DNA of 36,055 bases, taken from Pseudomonadales bacterium (lineage in GTDB: Bacteria; Pseudomonadota; Gammaproteobacteria; Pseudomonadales; Pseudohongiellaceae). The DNA is taken from the NCBI GenBank assembly GCA_022819645.1, contig JAJEGU010000059.1:1-36055 (forward strand), given 5' to 3'. Below, piece after piece: positions 28,203-35,892 of the stretch; the first letter of the stretch is position 1, and each line of letters opens with the position of its first letter. A program made the translations under genes and the position numbers. The notes beneath the pieces were generated by a model. The model ran no database searches, was not told the origin of the DNA, and was given only the letters and a program-made list of their open reading frames with translations.

Positions 28203-31200
28203 TTACGCCTCAACCAGTTCCACCGCCTCATCGATATCGACACTTACCAGCCGGGAAATGCCAGCTTCCTGCATGGTAATGCCGAGCAGTTGGTTGGCGG
28301 ATTCCATCGTGATCGTCTTGTGGGTTACCAGGATGAACTGCACCTTCGCCGACATTTCCCGCAGCAGAGTGATAAAGCGGTTGTTATTGTCCACATCGAG
28401 TGGCGCGTCAACCTCGTCAAGCATGCAAAAAGGCGAAGGGTTGAGTTGGAAAATCGTAAAGACCAGGGCAATGGCGGTCATCGCCTTCTCGCCGCCTGAC
28501 AACTGCATGATGCCCTGGATCTTTTTCCCCGGTGGGCGCGCCATGATCGATACCCCGGCATTGAGCAAATCCTCACCGGTCAACTCAAGCCAGGCCTGGC
28601 CGCCGCGAAACAGTCTGGCGAACAGATTCTTCAGACCCTGATTGATATTTTCCAGGGTATCCCCAAAACGGGCGCGGGTTTCTCCGTCGATCTTGCCCAT
28701 GGCGTTTTCCAGGGTGGCCAGCGCTTTTTCAAGCTCGTCATTCTGTTTGTCCAGGTAGGATTTTTTCTCCGACTGCTGCTCGAATTCCTCGGCCGCCGCA
28801 AGATTGACCGCTCCAATGCGCTCTATACGGGACTTGATTTTCCCCAGTTCCTCCTTGCAGCTTGCAATCGTCTGTTCCTCGGGAATATCCCGCAGCACCT
28901 GTTCCGGTTGCAGTCCGGCCTGTTCCAGCCATTCGCGCCTTTCCCCGCTCATGGTTGCCGCACTGTTACTTTCCAGCCGGCATTCGGTGATTTCCTCGTT
29001 GACCGCATTCAATTCCTGCTGCAACTGCCGGCGATTTCTTTCCCGTTTCTGGAACTTCTCTTCCGCCTTATTGTAAACAGCCCGGGCCTGTTGCAGCTCC
29101 CGCTCCACCACCTGATGCGCTCCGAGTTTCTCCTGCAATTGCAGCTGCAGTTTCTCGCCTGGGGCGGTCGCTTCGTCAAGCTGGTTCTCGATGTTCTTGA
29201 TCCGCTCGGCGGCGCGTTGTGCCTGCACCGCCATCCGGTCCATGTTTTGCCGGGTGGAATCCCTTTGGGTGGCAAGCCGATTCTGCTTCAAGGCAAGATC
29301 GTGCAGTACCTGCCTGTCCCCAACGGCCTTGTTGCGCAATGCCACGAGTCGTTCCCGGTCCCGGTCCCGCTCCTGCCGGTGCTGCTCGCGGCGGCTGGCG
29401 TCGGCGGAAATCTGTTCCCTGGCGGACTCAAGGCCTTGCTCAGCCTGCGCAAGACCGGCCTGATCCTGTTCCATGAGATCCTGCAATTCCTTGAGTTCCC
29501 CGGCAATGCGCCGGCTTCGTTCGATGTCATTTTCAATCTGCGACTTCCGGGAATCAATTCCGGCGCGCACCCGGTTCAACTCGCCGGACTTTTGCTGAAT
29601 CTGTTCGAGGCAGCTTTCGCGCTCCTGCTCCGCCTTTGCCTGCGATTCGCGAAAGCCATCGCGTTTCCGGCCCAGGGATTGTGATTTTTCATCGAGGCTG
29701 GCGATTTCGGCGCGAAGGGTATCCAGCGCGGACTGCCGCAAAATCACCGATTGCTCACTATCGGCCTTGCTGATCTGCACCCAGTCGGCGCCTGCCCAGA
29801 CACCTTCAGCGGTAATCACCGACTCACCCGGGGCCAGGCCGGAACGGACGGCCAGCGCGGCATCCAGGCTTTCCGCAATGTACACGCCCCACAACAGGCT
29901 TCCCAGGGCGGTTTGCTGATTGAGTTTGCCGGCAAGTTCAGGCAAGTCTGTCTGCCGGCCGTGGGAGCTTTTCCCGGCAAGATCCAGCAAGGTCAGGTCG
30001 GCGCCCGGCAAGTCCCCGATCAAGTCCGCAGACAGACTTTCCACCGGTATGCCGCGCAAGCGGTCGCCGAGAACGAGTTCCACCGCGGTCTCCCAGCCTG
30101 CGGCGATTTCCAGGGTTTCCCCAAGCCGGGCGCGGCCTTCCAGGCCATGCCGTTTGCGCCATTCGGCAAGCCCTGCGTCGTCATCGCCGAGGGCGGCCTG
30201 CTGCAGGGCGTCAAGGGAGGCCTTGCGGCCACTCGCCCGCCGGGCTTCGGCCCGGACCCGGTCGAGTTCCTCGCCACTGGCTTCCAGCAGTTTTCTGGAG
30301 CTGGCAAGCGCCTGCGTCGCCTTGCCGAGGCGTTCGCGCAAATCTCCGAGTTCCTTCTCCAGCCCTGCGGCGCGGTCTTCTTCCGCCGTGAAATCAACAG
30401 GGCCGGTTTCCAGCCCCGCGAGTTCGACTTGCAAGGTTTCCTGTCTCTTGCGGGTGCGCTCCAGATTGCTTTGTAACTGACTGATCCTGTTCTGTTCGAC
30501 TTGCTCGGTCTGCCTTGGCTGCTCCGCCGCCAGAGCGAATTCGCTCCAGCGCTGTTCGCTTTGCTGCCGGCGATTCTCGGCTTCCGCAGCCAAGCGGGAG
30601 GATTCCTCTTCCTGCCCGGTGGCGATTTTGATGGACTGCCTGATTTGCCCTAGTTCCGCTTCAAGCCGGGCGATCTCACTCAGGTCCGAATCGAGTTCTT
30701 CCCGGGTCTGCCGCCAGTCGTTGCGGGTATTTTCCAGATCCTGTCCGAGTTTTTCCAGGCTTTCGTTATGGTGCTTGATGTCCTGCTCGATGCGGGCGAT
30801 GTCGTTGCCGATTGCAATACTCCGGTTCTGGATTTCGGAAACGCCGCTGCGCAGTTCCTCATTTTTTCTCCGGCCCTGCTCAATGGCGGTCTCTTCTTCC
30901 CGCTGCCGGGCGACGATGGCTTCCTTGCGGGTTTCGAGCCCGGACAGCTTGCGGGTGGATTCGGCCACTTCCCCGGTCAGGGCCTGCCAGCCCAGGGCAT
31001 TGACCCAGGCCTCGGTGAGACGTTGCCGCTCCATCAGCTTGCGGTAGCGGTCAGCGGCGCGGGATTGTCGTTCGAGATGCTGCAATTGTTTCCGCAATTC
31101 GTTGCGGCGGTCGGCGAGACGGTCCAGATTGTCCCGGGTTCTGGCGATACGCGAGGCGGTTTCCTTGCGGCGTTCGCGATATCTGGAAATTCCCGCGGCC

Positions 31201-31697
31201 TCCTCAATGAAAACCCGCAGTTCTTCCGGCCGCGATTCGATGAGCCGGCTCACCATGCCCTGTTCGACGATGGAATAGCTGCGGGGGCCAAGGCCGGTGC
31301 CCAGAAACAACCCGGTAATGTCGCGCCGCCGGCATCTGGCGTTGTTCAGCAGGTATTGTGATTCGCCGCCGCGCTCGACCTTGCGCTTGATGGAGATTTC
31401 CGCATAGCCGGCAAACTCGCCCTGCAATCTCTTGTCCGAGTTGTCGAAAATGAGTTCCACCGAGGCGAGCCCCACTGCGCTGCGCTCGCTGGTGCCTTCG
31501 AAAATGACATCGGCCATCTGGCTGCTGCGCAGGTTGTGCGCCGAACTTTCCCCCATGACCCAGCGCACCGCATCGATCACATTGGATTTGCCGCAGCCAT
31601 TGGGGCCGACAATGGCGCAAATGTTGGAGGGAAAGTTGATCGTGGTTGGGTTAACAAATGACTTGAAACCGGCCAGTTTGATGCATTTCAATCGCAT
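28203..31697 (-). CDS. smc: Chromosome segregation protein SMC
   Basis: A 1164-residue condensin ATPase. N-terminal Walker A GPNGCGKS (31-38) and KCIKLAGFKSF start, then a coiled coil to about 500. The hinge follows (LGETLEIAAGWETAVELVLGDRLRG-like region near 520-550), then the second coiled coil. The C-terminal head has the ABC signature LSGGEKAMTAIALVF and Walker B FCMLDEVDAPLD. The protein entraps and compacts DNA, usually with ScpA and ScpB, which are not in this window. Gammaproteobacteria carrying SMC rather than MukBEF include Pseudomonas- and Xanthomonas-like lineages. It is the first gene of the block that continues to zipA and ligA. Confidence 0.97.
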   Translation of the reverse strand: MRLKCIKLAGFKSFVNPTTINFPSNICAIVGPNGCGKSNVIDAVRWVMGESSAHNLRSSQMADVIFEGTSERSAVGLASVELIFDNSDKRLQGEFAGYAEISIKRKVERGGESQYLLNNARCRRRDITGLFLGTGLGPRSYSIVEQGMVSRLIESRPEELRVFIEEAAGISRYRERRKETASRIARTRDNLDRLADRRNELRKQLQHLERQSRAADRYRKLMERQRLTEAWVNALGWQALTGEVAESTRKLSGLETRKEAIVARQREEETAIEQGRRKNEELRSGVSEIQNRSIAIGNDIARIEQDIKHHNESLEKLGQDLENTRNDWRQTREELDSDLSEIARLEAELGQIRQSIKIATGQEEESSRLAAEAENRRQQSEQRWSEFALAAEQPRQTEQVEQNRISQLQSNLERTRKRQETLQVELAGLETGPVDFTAEEDRAAGLEKELGDLRERLGKATQALASSRKLLEASGEELDRVRAEARRASGRKASLDALQQAALGDDDAGLAEWRKRHGLEGRARLGETLEIAAGWETAVELVLGDRLRGIPVESLSADLIGDLPGADLTLLDLAGKSSHGRQTDLPELAGKLNQQTALGSLLWGVYIAESLDAALAVRSGLAPGESVITAEGVWAGADWVQISKADSEQSVILRQSALDTLRAEIASLDEKSQSLGRKRDGFRESQAKAEQERESCLEQIQQKSGELNRVRAGIDSRKSQIENDIERSRRIAGELKELQDLMEQDQAGLAQAEQGLESAREQISADASRREQHRQERDRDRERLVALRNKAVGDRQVLHDLALKQNRLATQRDSTRQNMDRMAVQAQRAAERIKNIENQLDEATAPGEKLQLQLQEKLGAHQVVERELQQARAVYNKAEEKFQKRERNRRQLQQELNAVNEEITECRLESNSAATMSGERREWLEQAGLQPEQVLRDIPEEQTIASCKEELGKIKSRIERIGAVNLAAAEEFEQQSEKKSYLDKQNDELEKALATLENAMGKIDGETRARFGDTLENINQGLKNLFARLFRGGQAWLELTGEDLLNAGVSIMARPPGKKIQGIMQLSGGEKAMTAIALVFTIFQLNPSPFCMLDEVDAPLDVDNNNRFITLLREMSAKVQFILVTHKTITMESANQLLGITMQEAGISRLVSVDIDEAVELVEA

Positions 31698-31863
31698 GGA
31701 TCATTCAGTCTGTGTTCGCTTGCGCCGGATTGCAGGCCGCAACTGCGGCTCTCCTTCGCCATGGCCGCGACGGGGAGTGTAGCTGAATTTCCCGGCCCCT
31801 CGCCACAATGCGCCCGCCTCAATTTGTCGCATCATTGTCAACCCGATGTCATACCGGGCGCGG

Positions 31864-31891
31864 ATGACTGGCCGAAACTCTCGCATATAAT
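31864..31891 (+). promoter_or_regulatory. Sigma-70 promoter of the ribbon-helix-helix gene
   Basis: A consensus -10 box TATAAT (31886-31891) lies 16 bases after ATGACT (31864-31869), which matches TTGACA at four positions. The transcript would start near 31898 and carry a leader of about 78 bases to the ATG at 31976. The leader ends with CCCT (31956-31959) facing AGGG (31964-31967), a small stem that hides the GGAGGG ribosome-binding site. Confidence 0.65.
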
Positions 31892-31975
31892 CCCTCACGC
31901 ACGGACAGCGAGTTCCAACCAGAGGGAACAACACTCACTTCGCCAAAATCAAAAACCCTCTGGAGGGATTGTCCC

Positions 31976-32188
31976 ATGGTAAGAATGAACTTGCCCCGGG
32001 AACTGGAGAATGAACTCGCACTGCTTGCCGTGCTCACCGGCAACTCGATCCAGTTCCATATCCGCCAGGCTATCCTGGAATATCTCGATGACATCGAGGA
32101 GCGGGCCGCCACGGCCAGATGGCTTGACGCCGCCGTTGCGGAAGAGATCGTTGAAAGGTCGAAAAATGACGGCAACTTGTTGTTTTGA
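31976..32188 (+). CDS. Orphan ribbon-helix-helix antitoxin-like protein
   Basis: A 70-residue protein. Residues 2-8 form the DNA-contacting beta strand (VRMNLPR), followed by two helices, LENELALLAVLTGNS and IQFHIRQAILEYLDDIEE, in the arrangement of RelB/StbD-type or CopG-type antitoxins. The C-terminal tail (AATARWLDAAVAEEIVER) would be the toxin-binding part. GGAGGG lies eight bases before the ATG. No toxin gene follows: the next features are tRNA genes on the opposite strand, the nearer only nine bases after the stop. It may be an orphan antitoxin or an autonomous regulator. RHH fold is confident, partner and targets unknown. Confidence 0.75.
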   Translation: MVRMNLPRELENELALLAVLTGNSIQFHIRQAILEYLDDIEERAATARWLDAAVAEEIVERSKNDGNLLF

Positions 32189-32197
32189 ATAGCAAAA

Positions 32198-32274
32198 TGG
32201 CGGACCGGACGGGACTCGAACCCGCGACCTCCGGCGTGACAGGCCGGCATTCTAACCGACTGAACTACCGGTCC
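32198..32274 (-). tRNA. tRNA-Asp (GTC)
   Basis: Read on the minus strand, the 77-base gene begins GGACCGGTAGTTCAGTC and ends CCGGTCCGCCA with an encoded CCA. The acceptor stem GGACCGG/CCGGTCC pairs perfectly, the anticodon loop is CTGTCAC (anticodon GTC), and the T arm contains GGTTCGAGTCC. It is probably co-transcribed with, and downstream of, tRNA-Val. Confidence 0.97.
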
Positions 32275-32291
32275 GTCTTGCTGCAAGCCAC

Positions 32292-32327
32292 CCTGGCCGG
32301 GTAGCCTGCGTCGCGCAGGCCGCCAGG
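32292..32327. repeat. Two-tier hairpin in the tRNA spacer
   Basis: Outer stem CCTGGC/GCCAGG (32292-32297/32322-32327) encloses inner stem GCCTGCG/CGCAGGC (32304-32310/32314-32320). It lies in the 60 bp between tRNA-Val and tRNA-Asp and shares the GCCTGCG core with the palindromes at 33199 and 35889. It could be a processing signal of the tRNA precursor or another dispersed palindrome. Confidence 0.6.
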
Positions 32328-32334
32328 ATGACTT

Positions 32335-32410
32335 TGGTGGGTGGTGAGGGATTTGAACCCCCGACATTCGCCTTGTAAGGGCGACGCTCTCCCAACTGAG
32401 CTAACCACCC
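32335..32410 (-). tRNA. tRNA-Val (TAC)
   Basis: Minus-strand gene of 76 bases starting GGGTGGTTAGCTCAGTTGG and ending ACCACCCACCA with an encoded CCA. Acceptor stem GGGTGGT/ACCACCC pairs perfectly; the anticodon loop CTTACAA has anticodon TAC (valine); the T arm contains GGTTCAAATCC. It is the promoter-proximal member of a Val-Asp tRNA pair. Confidence 0.97.
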
Positions 32411-32471
32411 GAGCCCAGGCGAAGGCGCATTGTACTCACTTGAGGTTCGCTGTCAACACACAACAGACAAC

Positions 32472-32625
32472 CAGAAATTCTCTTTTTGGCGCTCCAGCAC
32501 TCGTGTCACTCCGCGCGCAGCGAAGCGTGGTCGCAGAATCTCTTTCAGTGGCCACGCAATGAGATTCTGCGACTACGCGCAGAATGACCCATGTGAGCGC
32601 GCCCGGCGCCATGATGAGAGTGGCT
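32472..32625. repeat. Family A palindromic repeat, copy 4
   Basis: Same orientation and design as 9435-9585: an AGAAATTCTCTTTTTGGCG left end, GCTCCAGC, a core palindrome from about 32510 to 32588 with the same eight-base interruption, then GTGAGCGCGCCC and an ATGATGAGAGTGGC right end. Together with the family B repeat it accounts for most of the 401 bp gap 32411-32811, which must also hold the tRNA-Val and queD promoters. Confidence 0.8.
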
Positions 32626-32659
32626 CGGGCCAAAGTGCGGGCCTTGTGGCAAAATGCGT

Positions 32660-32790
32660 GCTTCCCTGCGGCACATGGAAGTGCCGCCGAATTCGATGGC
32701 GTAAGCCATTGAATTCGCGAGCAAAACAAAACCACGCTTTTGTTTTGCGATAATGAAAAACTCCATGGATGGAGTTTTTCAGAGAATACC
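32660..32790. repeat. Family B hairpin-chain repeat, best-preserved copy
   Basis: Four consecutive near-perfect hairpins with almost no spacer. They are GCGGCAC/GTGCCGC (about 32669-32688), GAATTC-GATGGC/GCCATT-GAATTC (32689-32700/32705-32716, one G-T pair), an 11 bp stem (32721-32731/32738-32748), and a 12 bp GAAAAACTCCAT stem (32755-32766/32769-32780). Bases 32660-32699 are the exact reverse complement of 77-116. It lies upstream of queD and would be part of its leader if transcription starts before it. Confidence 0.8.
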
Positions 32791-32811
32791 AAGGCAAGGC
32801 GCTATTGACCG

Positions 32812-33168
32812 ATGGAGATTTTCAAGGAATTCCGCATTGAGGCGGCGCATCGCCTGCCCGGCTTGCCGCCCGGGCACAAGTGCTCGCGTCTGCACGGCCA
32901 TTCCTTTCGGGTCCGGATCACGGTGCGGGGGCCCCTCATCGAGCCGGAAGGCTGGGTGCGGGATTTCGCCGACATCGGCGCCGCGTTCCAGCCGCTGTTC
33001 GATCTTCTTGACCATAGCTATCTGAATGAAATCGAAGACCTGGACAACCCCACCAGCGAGAATCTTGCCATCTGGATCTGGAAGCGGTTGCGGCCTTCCC
33101 TGCCGGACCTGGTGGAGGTCGAAGTGCGCGAGACCTGCACCAGCGGCTGCCGCTATCGCCCCGGCTGA
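32812..33168 (+). CDS. queD: 6-carboxy-5,6,7,8-tetrahydropterin synthase
   Basis: A 118-residue QueD/PTPS-family enzyme of queuosine (7-deazaguanine) synthesis, making 6-carboxytetrahydropterin from dihydroneopterin triphosphate. Zinc ligands His13 (AAHRL), His28 and His30 (LHGHSF) and the catalytic Cys24 (KCSRLHGH) are in family order; LDHSYLNE and the NPTSENLA block follow, the latter typical of bacterial QueD. Length matches E. coli QueD (121). The ribosome-binding site is weak (AAGG about 12 bases upstream). No queC or queE is adjacent. I see no preQ1 riboswitch in the leader. Confidence 0.93.
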   Translation: MEIFKEFRIEAAHRLPGLPPGHKCSRLHGHSFRVRITVRGPLIEPEGWVRDFADIGAAFQPLFDLLDHSYLNEIEDLDNPTSENLAIWIWKRLRPSLPDLVEVEVRETCTSGCRYRPG

Positions 33169-33198
33169 GCATCCTCCGGCAGAGCTTCCGCTCCGGCC

Positions 33199-33221
33199 AG
33201 GAGCCTGCGCCGCAGGCTCCT
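33199..33221. repeat. Perfect hairpin sharing the GGAGCCTGCG core
   Basis: AGGAGCCTGC (33199-33208) and GCAGGCTCCT (33212-33221) pair perfectly around a three-base loop. The first 12 bases recur in the terminal palindrome at 35891. No T tract follows in either direction. It lies 31 bp downstream of queD and may work as a transcript end or be another dispersed palindrome. Confidence 0.65.
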
Positions 33222-33311
33222 GTTAACCATTTCGCCCGGCCGGCGTTATAGGTGCAGGTAACAGGACGCGGGAAGAAATCCGTCTTCCCCGCCGCGATCA
33301 GGAGAACCACT

Positions 33312-33737
33312 ATGGAAGATGTACTTGTGCCCATTTTTGCCCCCGCCATCGTTTTCGGCGCCTGCGTTGCCGTCGTCTGGCTGATTCTGAAGTTTCGCCA
33401 GCACCGCGTGGAGAAACAGACGGAAATCCAGCAGCAGTTGCTGACCAAGTTCGAGTCGGCGGGAGAGTTGTCGGATTTTCTCGATACCGAGAGCGGGCAA
33501 CAGTTCATGCGGCAGTTTGAATCGAATCCGCACCGGATGATTCTGCTGATGCTTTCCCTGGGCATTGTATCGACGTTTCTCGGCCTCGGATTCCTGCTGC
33601 TGAGCCTGTTCAGCAATGTGGATTTCGTGTATCCCGGCATCATCCTGCTTGTGCTCGGGATCGGCTTTGCGGCCGCCGCCGCGGTTTCCCGGCGTCTTTC
33701 GGTGCAATGGCAGCAGGACGACCGCGTAAACCATTGA
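33312..33737 (+). CDS. Small membrane protein upstream of ECF sigma factor
   Basis: A 141-residue protein with three hydrophobic segments: residues 6-27 (VPIFAPAIVFGACVAVVWLI), about 76-98 (MILLMLSLGIVSTFLGLGFLLL) and 105-125 (VYPGIILLVLGIGFAAAAAV). Between the first two lies a soluble helical part, QHRVEKQTEIQQQLLTKFESAGELSDFLDTESGQQFM. I do not recognise a characterised family, though similar proteins beside ECF sigma factors are familiar to me. ATG 33312 has GGAGA just upstream. It begins the operon membrane protein-sigma-anti-sigma, with nine bases to the next gene, so it may belong to the signal-sensing part of the system. Confidence 0.75.
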   Translation: MEDVLVPIFAPAIVFGACVAVVWLILKFRQHRVEKQTEIQQQLLTKFESAGELSDFLDTESGQQFMRQFESNPHRMILLMLSLGIVSTFLGLGFLLLSLFSNVDFVYPGIILLVLGIGFAAAAAVSRRLSVQWQQDDRVNH

Positions 33738-33746
33738 TCCGACGCT

Positions 33747-34244
33747 GTGGACGAAGCCGCTTTCCATGGGTTTTACGCGCAAACGGCCCAGCGGCTTCGC
33801 GCCTATCTGATTCATGCCCTGAAAGAACCGGCGCTGGCGGATGACGTATTGCAGGAAGCTTACATCCGGTTTCTCCGGGCGGACATTGTGGATGCGAACT
33901 TCCATCAAATGCGTTCCTATCTGTACAAGACCGCGCAAAGCCTGATTGCCGACCACGGCCGGAAGATGGGCCGCCAACGAAAGCTGCATGAGGCGCTGCC
34001 CGAGCCGGAAGCGGACAGGCCGCGACACGATATCGGTATCGACATGCAGCGGCTGTTCGATAAACTGGCGCCGAAACAGCGCGCCCTGTTGTGGCTCGCC
34101 TATGTGGAAGGCGCCAGCCACCGGGAAATCGCCGCCGCCCTCGACATGCGCGAAGCCGGCGTGCGGGTGGCGCTGTTCCGGGCGCGCGGCAAGATGTCGA
34201 ACATTCTCGATCAACATGGCTGGAATGAAGGAGCGGTCACATGA
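33747..34244 (+). CDS. ECF-type RNA polymerase sigma factor
   Basis: A 165-residue two-domain sigma-70 family factor. Sigma region 2 spans about residues 10-75 (ALADDVLQEAYIRFLRA, MRSYLYKTAQSLIADHGRK), and region 4 about 103-152 (LAPKQRALLWLAYVEGASHREIAAALDMREAGVRVALFRAR) with the -35-binding helix-turn-helix. It starts at GTG 33747, nine bases after the membrane protein; no ATG fits. Its last four bases overlap the next start (ATGA), a normal sigma/anti-sigma coupling. The target promoter is unknown; it probably controls its own operon and perhaps the RTX gene. Confidence 0.88.
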   Translation: MDEAAFHGFYAQTAQRLRAYLIHALKEPALADDVLQEAYIRFLRADIVDANFHQMRSYLYKTAQSLIADHGRKMGRQRKLHEALPEPEADRPRHDIGIDMQRLFDKLAPKQRALLWLAYVEGASHREIAAALDMREAGVRVALFRARGKMSNILDQHGWNEGAVT

Positions 34245-34696
34245 AGCCCGAGGTCTGCGAGTTGACCGGCAGGACCATTGAAGCCATCCGCGGCGGCGAC
34301 TGGAGCAAGGAGTTGCTGGTTCACGTCGCCGCCTGCGAATCCTGCCGTCTGGCGCGCTGGATGGGAAAACTCGCCGCGGCCGCGGATTCCGGGGCGCCTT
34401 CTCCGCCCGAGGCCAGGCTGATCTGGCTCAAGGCCGGAATCCGGCGGCGCTCGCGAACAGCCGGTCGCGCCATGCTGCCGCTCAGAGCCGGACAATGGTT
34501 TGGCGTCGCGGGACTGGGCCTGCTGCTTGCCGGATTTTCGCCCTCGCTGGAGGAATTGTGGATTCAGTTCGGCGCGCTTGCGCCAAGGCTGCCGGAAACG
34601 CTTGCACCGCTTGCCGAGTCCCAGAGCGCCCTCTCGCTGATCCCCGCGGGGCTGCTGCTGCTCCTGCTGCTCGCGTTTACCGCGAGCGAAGCCTGA
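34241..34696 (+). CDS. Putative zinc-finger anti-sigma factor
   Basis: A 151-residue protein. The N-terminal region carries HVAACESC (28-35), the HX3CX2C zinc-binding anti-sigma (ZAS) signature. Two hydrophobic segments follow, about residues 86-101 and 130-147 (SLIPAGLLLLLLLAF), which would anchor it in the inner membrane. Overlap with the sigma gene (ATGA) supports its role as the cognate negative regulator holding the sigma factor until a signal arrives. The periplasmic part between the two segments is very short, so sensing may involve the membrane protein at 33312. Confidence 0.8.
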   Translation: MKPEVCELTGRTIEAIRGGDWSKELLVHVAACESCRLARWMGKLAAAADSGAPSPPEARLIWLKAGIRRRSRTAGRAMLPLRAGQWFGVAGLGLLLAGFSPSLEELWIQFGALAPRLPETLAPLAESQSALSLIPAGLLLLLLLAFTASEA

Positions 34697-34812
34697 GTCG
34701 CGGGAATCCGCGACCGCATAGAAAATCTTATGGCCCCAATAAGAATTCGGTTGTGGATTTTCCCTGCCCGCGGGTCTAGTGTGCTGTCCACAACCAGAAG
34801 GAGAACCCGACC

Positions 34813-35892
34813 ATGGCCACCTACACCTATCTGTACGCGGAATTCGACGACAAGGGCAGGGGTACGTCAGTATCGAGTGAGGGCGGTATCGTCAGCGCCG
34901 GCGGCGGCGACGACACGGTAGAAGGCGGCCGCAACGCCGACATCATTCGCGGCGGCAGCGGCGATGACCGGATTTCCGGCGGCGGAGGGGACGATGCCCT
35001 GTTCGGCGATACCGGTGACGATGTCATCAGCGGCGGCGAAGGCGACGACGACATCGCCGGCGGTTCCGGAGACGATATTCTCACCGGCGGCGCGGGCAGG
35101 GATCACTTCATCTTCCTCGAATCCCTGGGGCCCGCGGGCACCGACACCATCACCGATTTCAGCCTCGACGAAGATTTCATCGACCTGGGCACGCTGGGAG
35201 GCTCCATCAGCTTTGACGATCTGACCATTACCGATAGCAAGGATGATTATGGCAATCCCGGCGCCAGCGTCAGCCACAACGCCTTCGGAACCATTTTCCT
35301 GAGCGGCGTCCATGCGGATGAGTTGACCGAAGATCAGTTCATCCTGCCCCAGAGTTCTTCGTTTTCCGCGGTGGAGTCCGCCGGGGGGCTTGGCGTGCTG
35401 ACGGCTACCGGGGGTGAAGTCGAGGGCACCGGCGAGGACGATTTCATCATCGGCGCCGATGGCGATGAAACCATCCACGCGGGAGCCAACAACGACATCG
35501 TGCTCGGTGGCGAAGGCAACGACCGGATCGCCGGCGGCAAGGGAATCGACATATTGATGGGCGACGAAGGCAATGATTCGCTGTACGGCGGCGCCGGCAC
35601 GGATTATCTCTTCGGCGGCGCCGGCAATGACCGGTTCTTTTACAAGGGCGGGGACGGCAACGATGTCATCTTTACCTTCTCCGAGGGCGACAAGATCTAC
35701 ATCGACACCGCCGGGCACGAAGGAGTCGCCGATTTCAGCGACCTGAAAATCGACGGTCATGTGGCTGGCGCCATCATCGACCTCAGCAGCCAGGGCGGCG
35801 GCACGATCCAGCTTGCGGGCGTCGACGCCAGCGAGCTTGACGCCGGGGATTTCGCCTTTTACGACTCGACCTCGGAAGCGGACGGATTCTAG
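34813..35892 (+). CDS. RTX calcium-binding repeat protein
   Basis: A 359-residue, very acidic protein with two blocks of glycine/aspartate nonapeptides (GGxGxDxLx type) at about 29-97 and 205-280. Each block is followed by a serralysin-C-like segment (DHFIF...DTITDFSLDEDFIDL at 98-125; DRFFYKGGDGNDVIFTFSEGDKIYI at 273-297). No Sec signal is present. RTX proteins are usually secreted by type I systems and fold on binding calcium outside the cell, so secretion is inferred; no ABC transporter or membrane-fusion gene is nearby. No catalytic domain is visible. AAGGAGA precedes the ATG. The TAG stop lies inside the left arm of the terminal palindrome. Confidence 0.88.
   Translation: MATYTYLYAEFDDKGRGTSVSSEGGIVSAGGGDDTVEGGRNADIIRGGSGDDRISGGGGDDALFGDTGDDVISGGEGDDDIAGGSGDDILTGGAGRDHFIFLESLGPAGTDTITDFSLDEDFIDLGTLGGSISFDDLTITDSKDDYGNPGASVSHNAFGTIFLSGVHADELTEDQFILPQSSSFSAVESAGGLGVLTATGGEVEGTGEDDFIIGADGDETIHAGANNDIVLGGEGNDRIAGGKGIDILMGDEGNDSLYGGAGTDYLFGGAGNDRFFYKGGDGNDVIFTFSEGDKIYIDTAGHEGVADFSDLKIDGHVAGAIIDLSSQGGGTIQLAGVDASELDAGDFAFYDSTSEADGF

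Noticed and set aside
32189..32334. Toxin gene partner for the RHH protein
   Set aside because: The space downstream is taken up by tRNA-Asp, a spacer and tRNA-Val on the opposite strand; upstream is the smc promoter region.
32660..32811. preQ1 riboswitch before queD
   Set aside because: I see no preQ1 aptamer pattern; the sequence is the family B hairpin chain, which also occurs away from queuosine genes.
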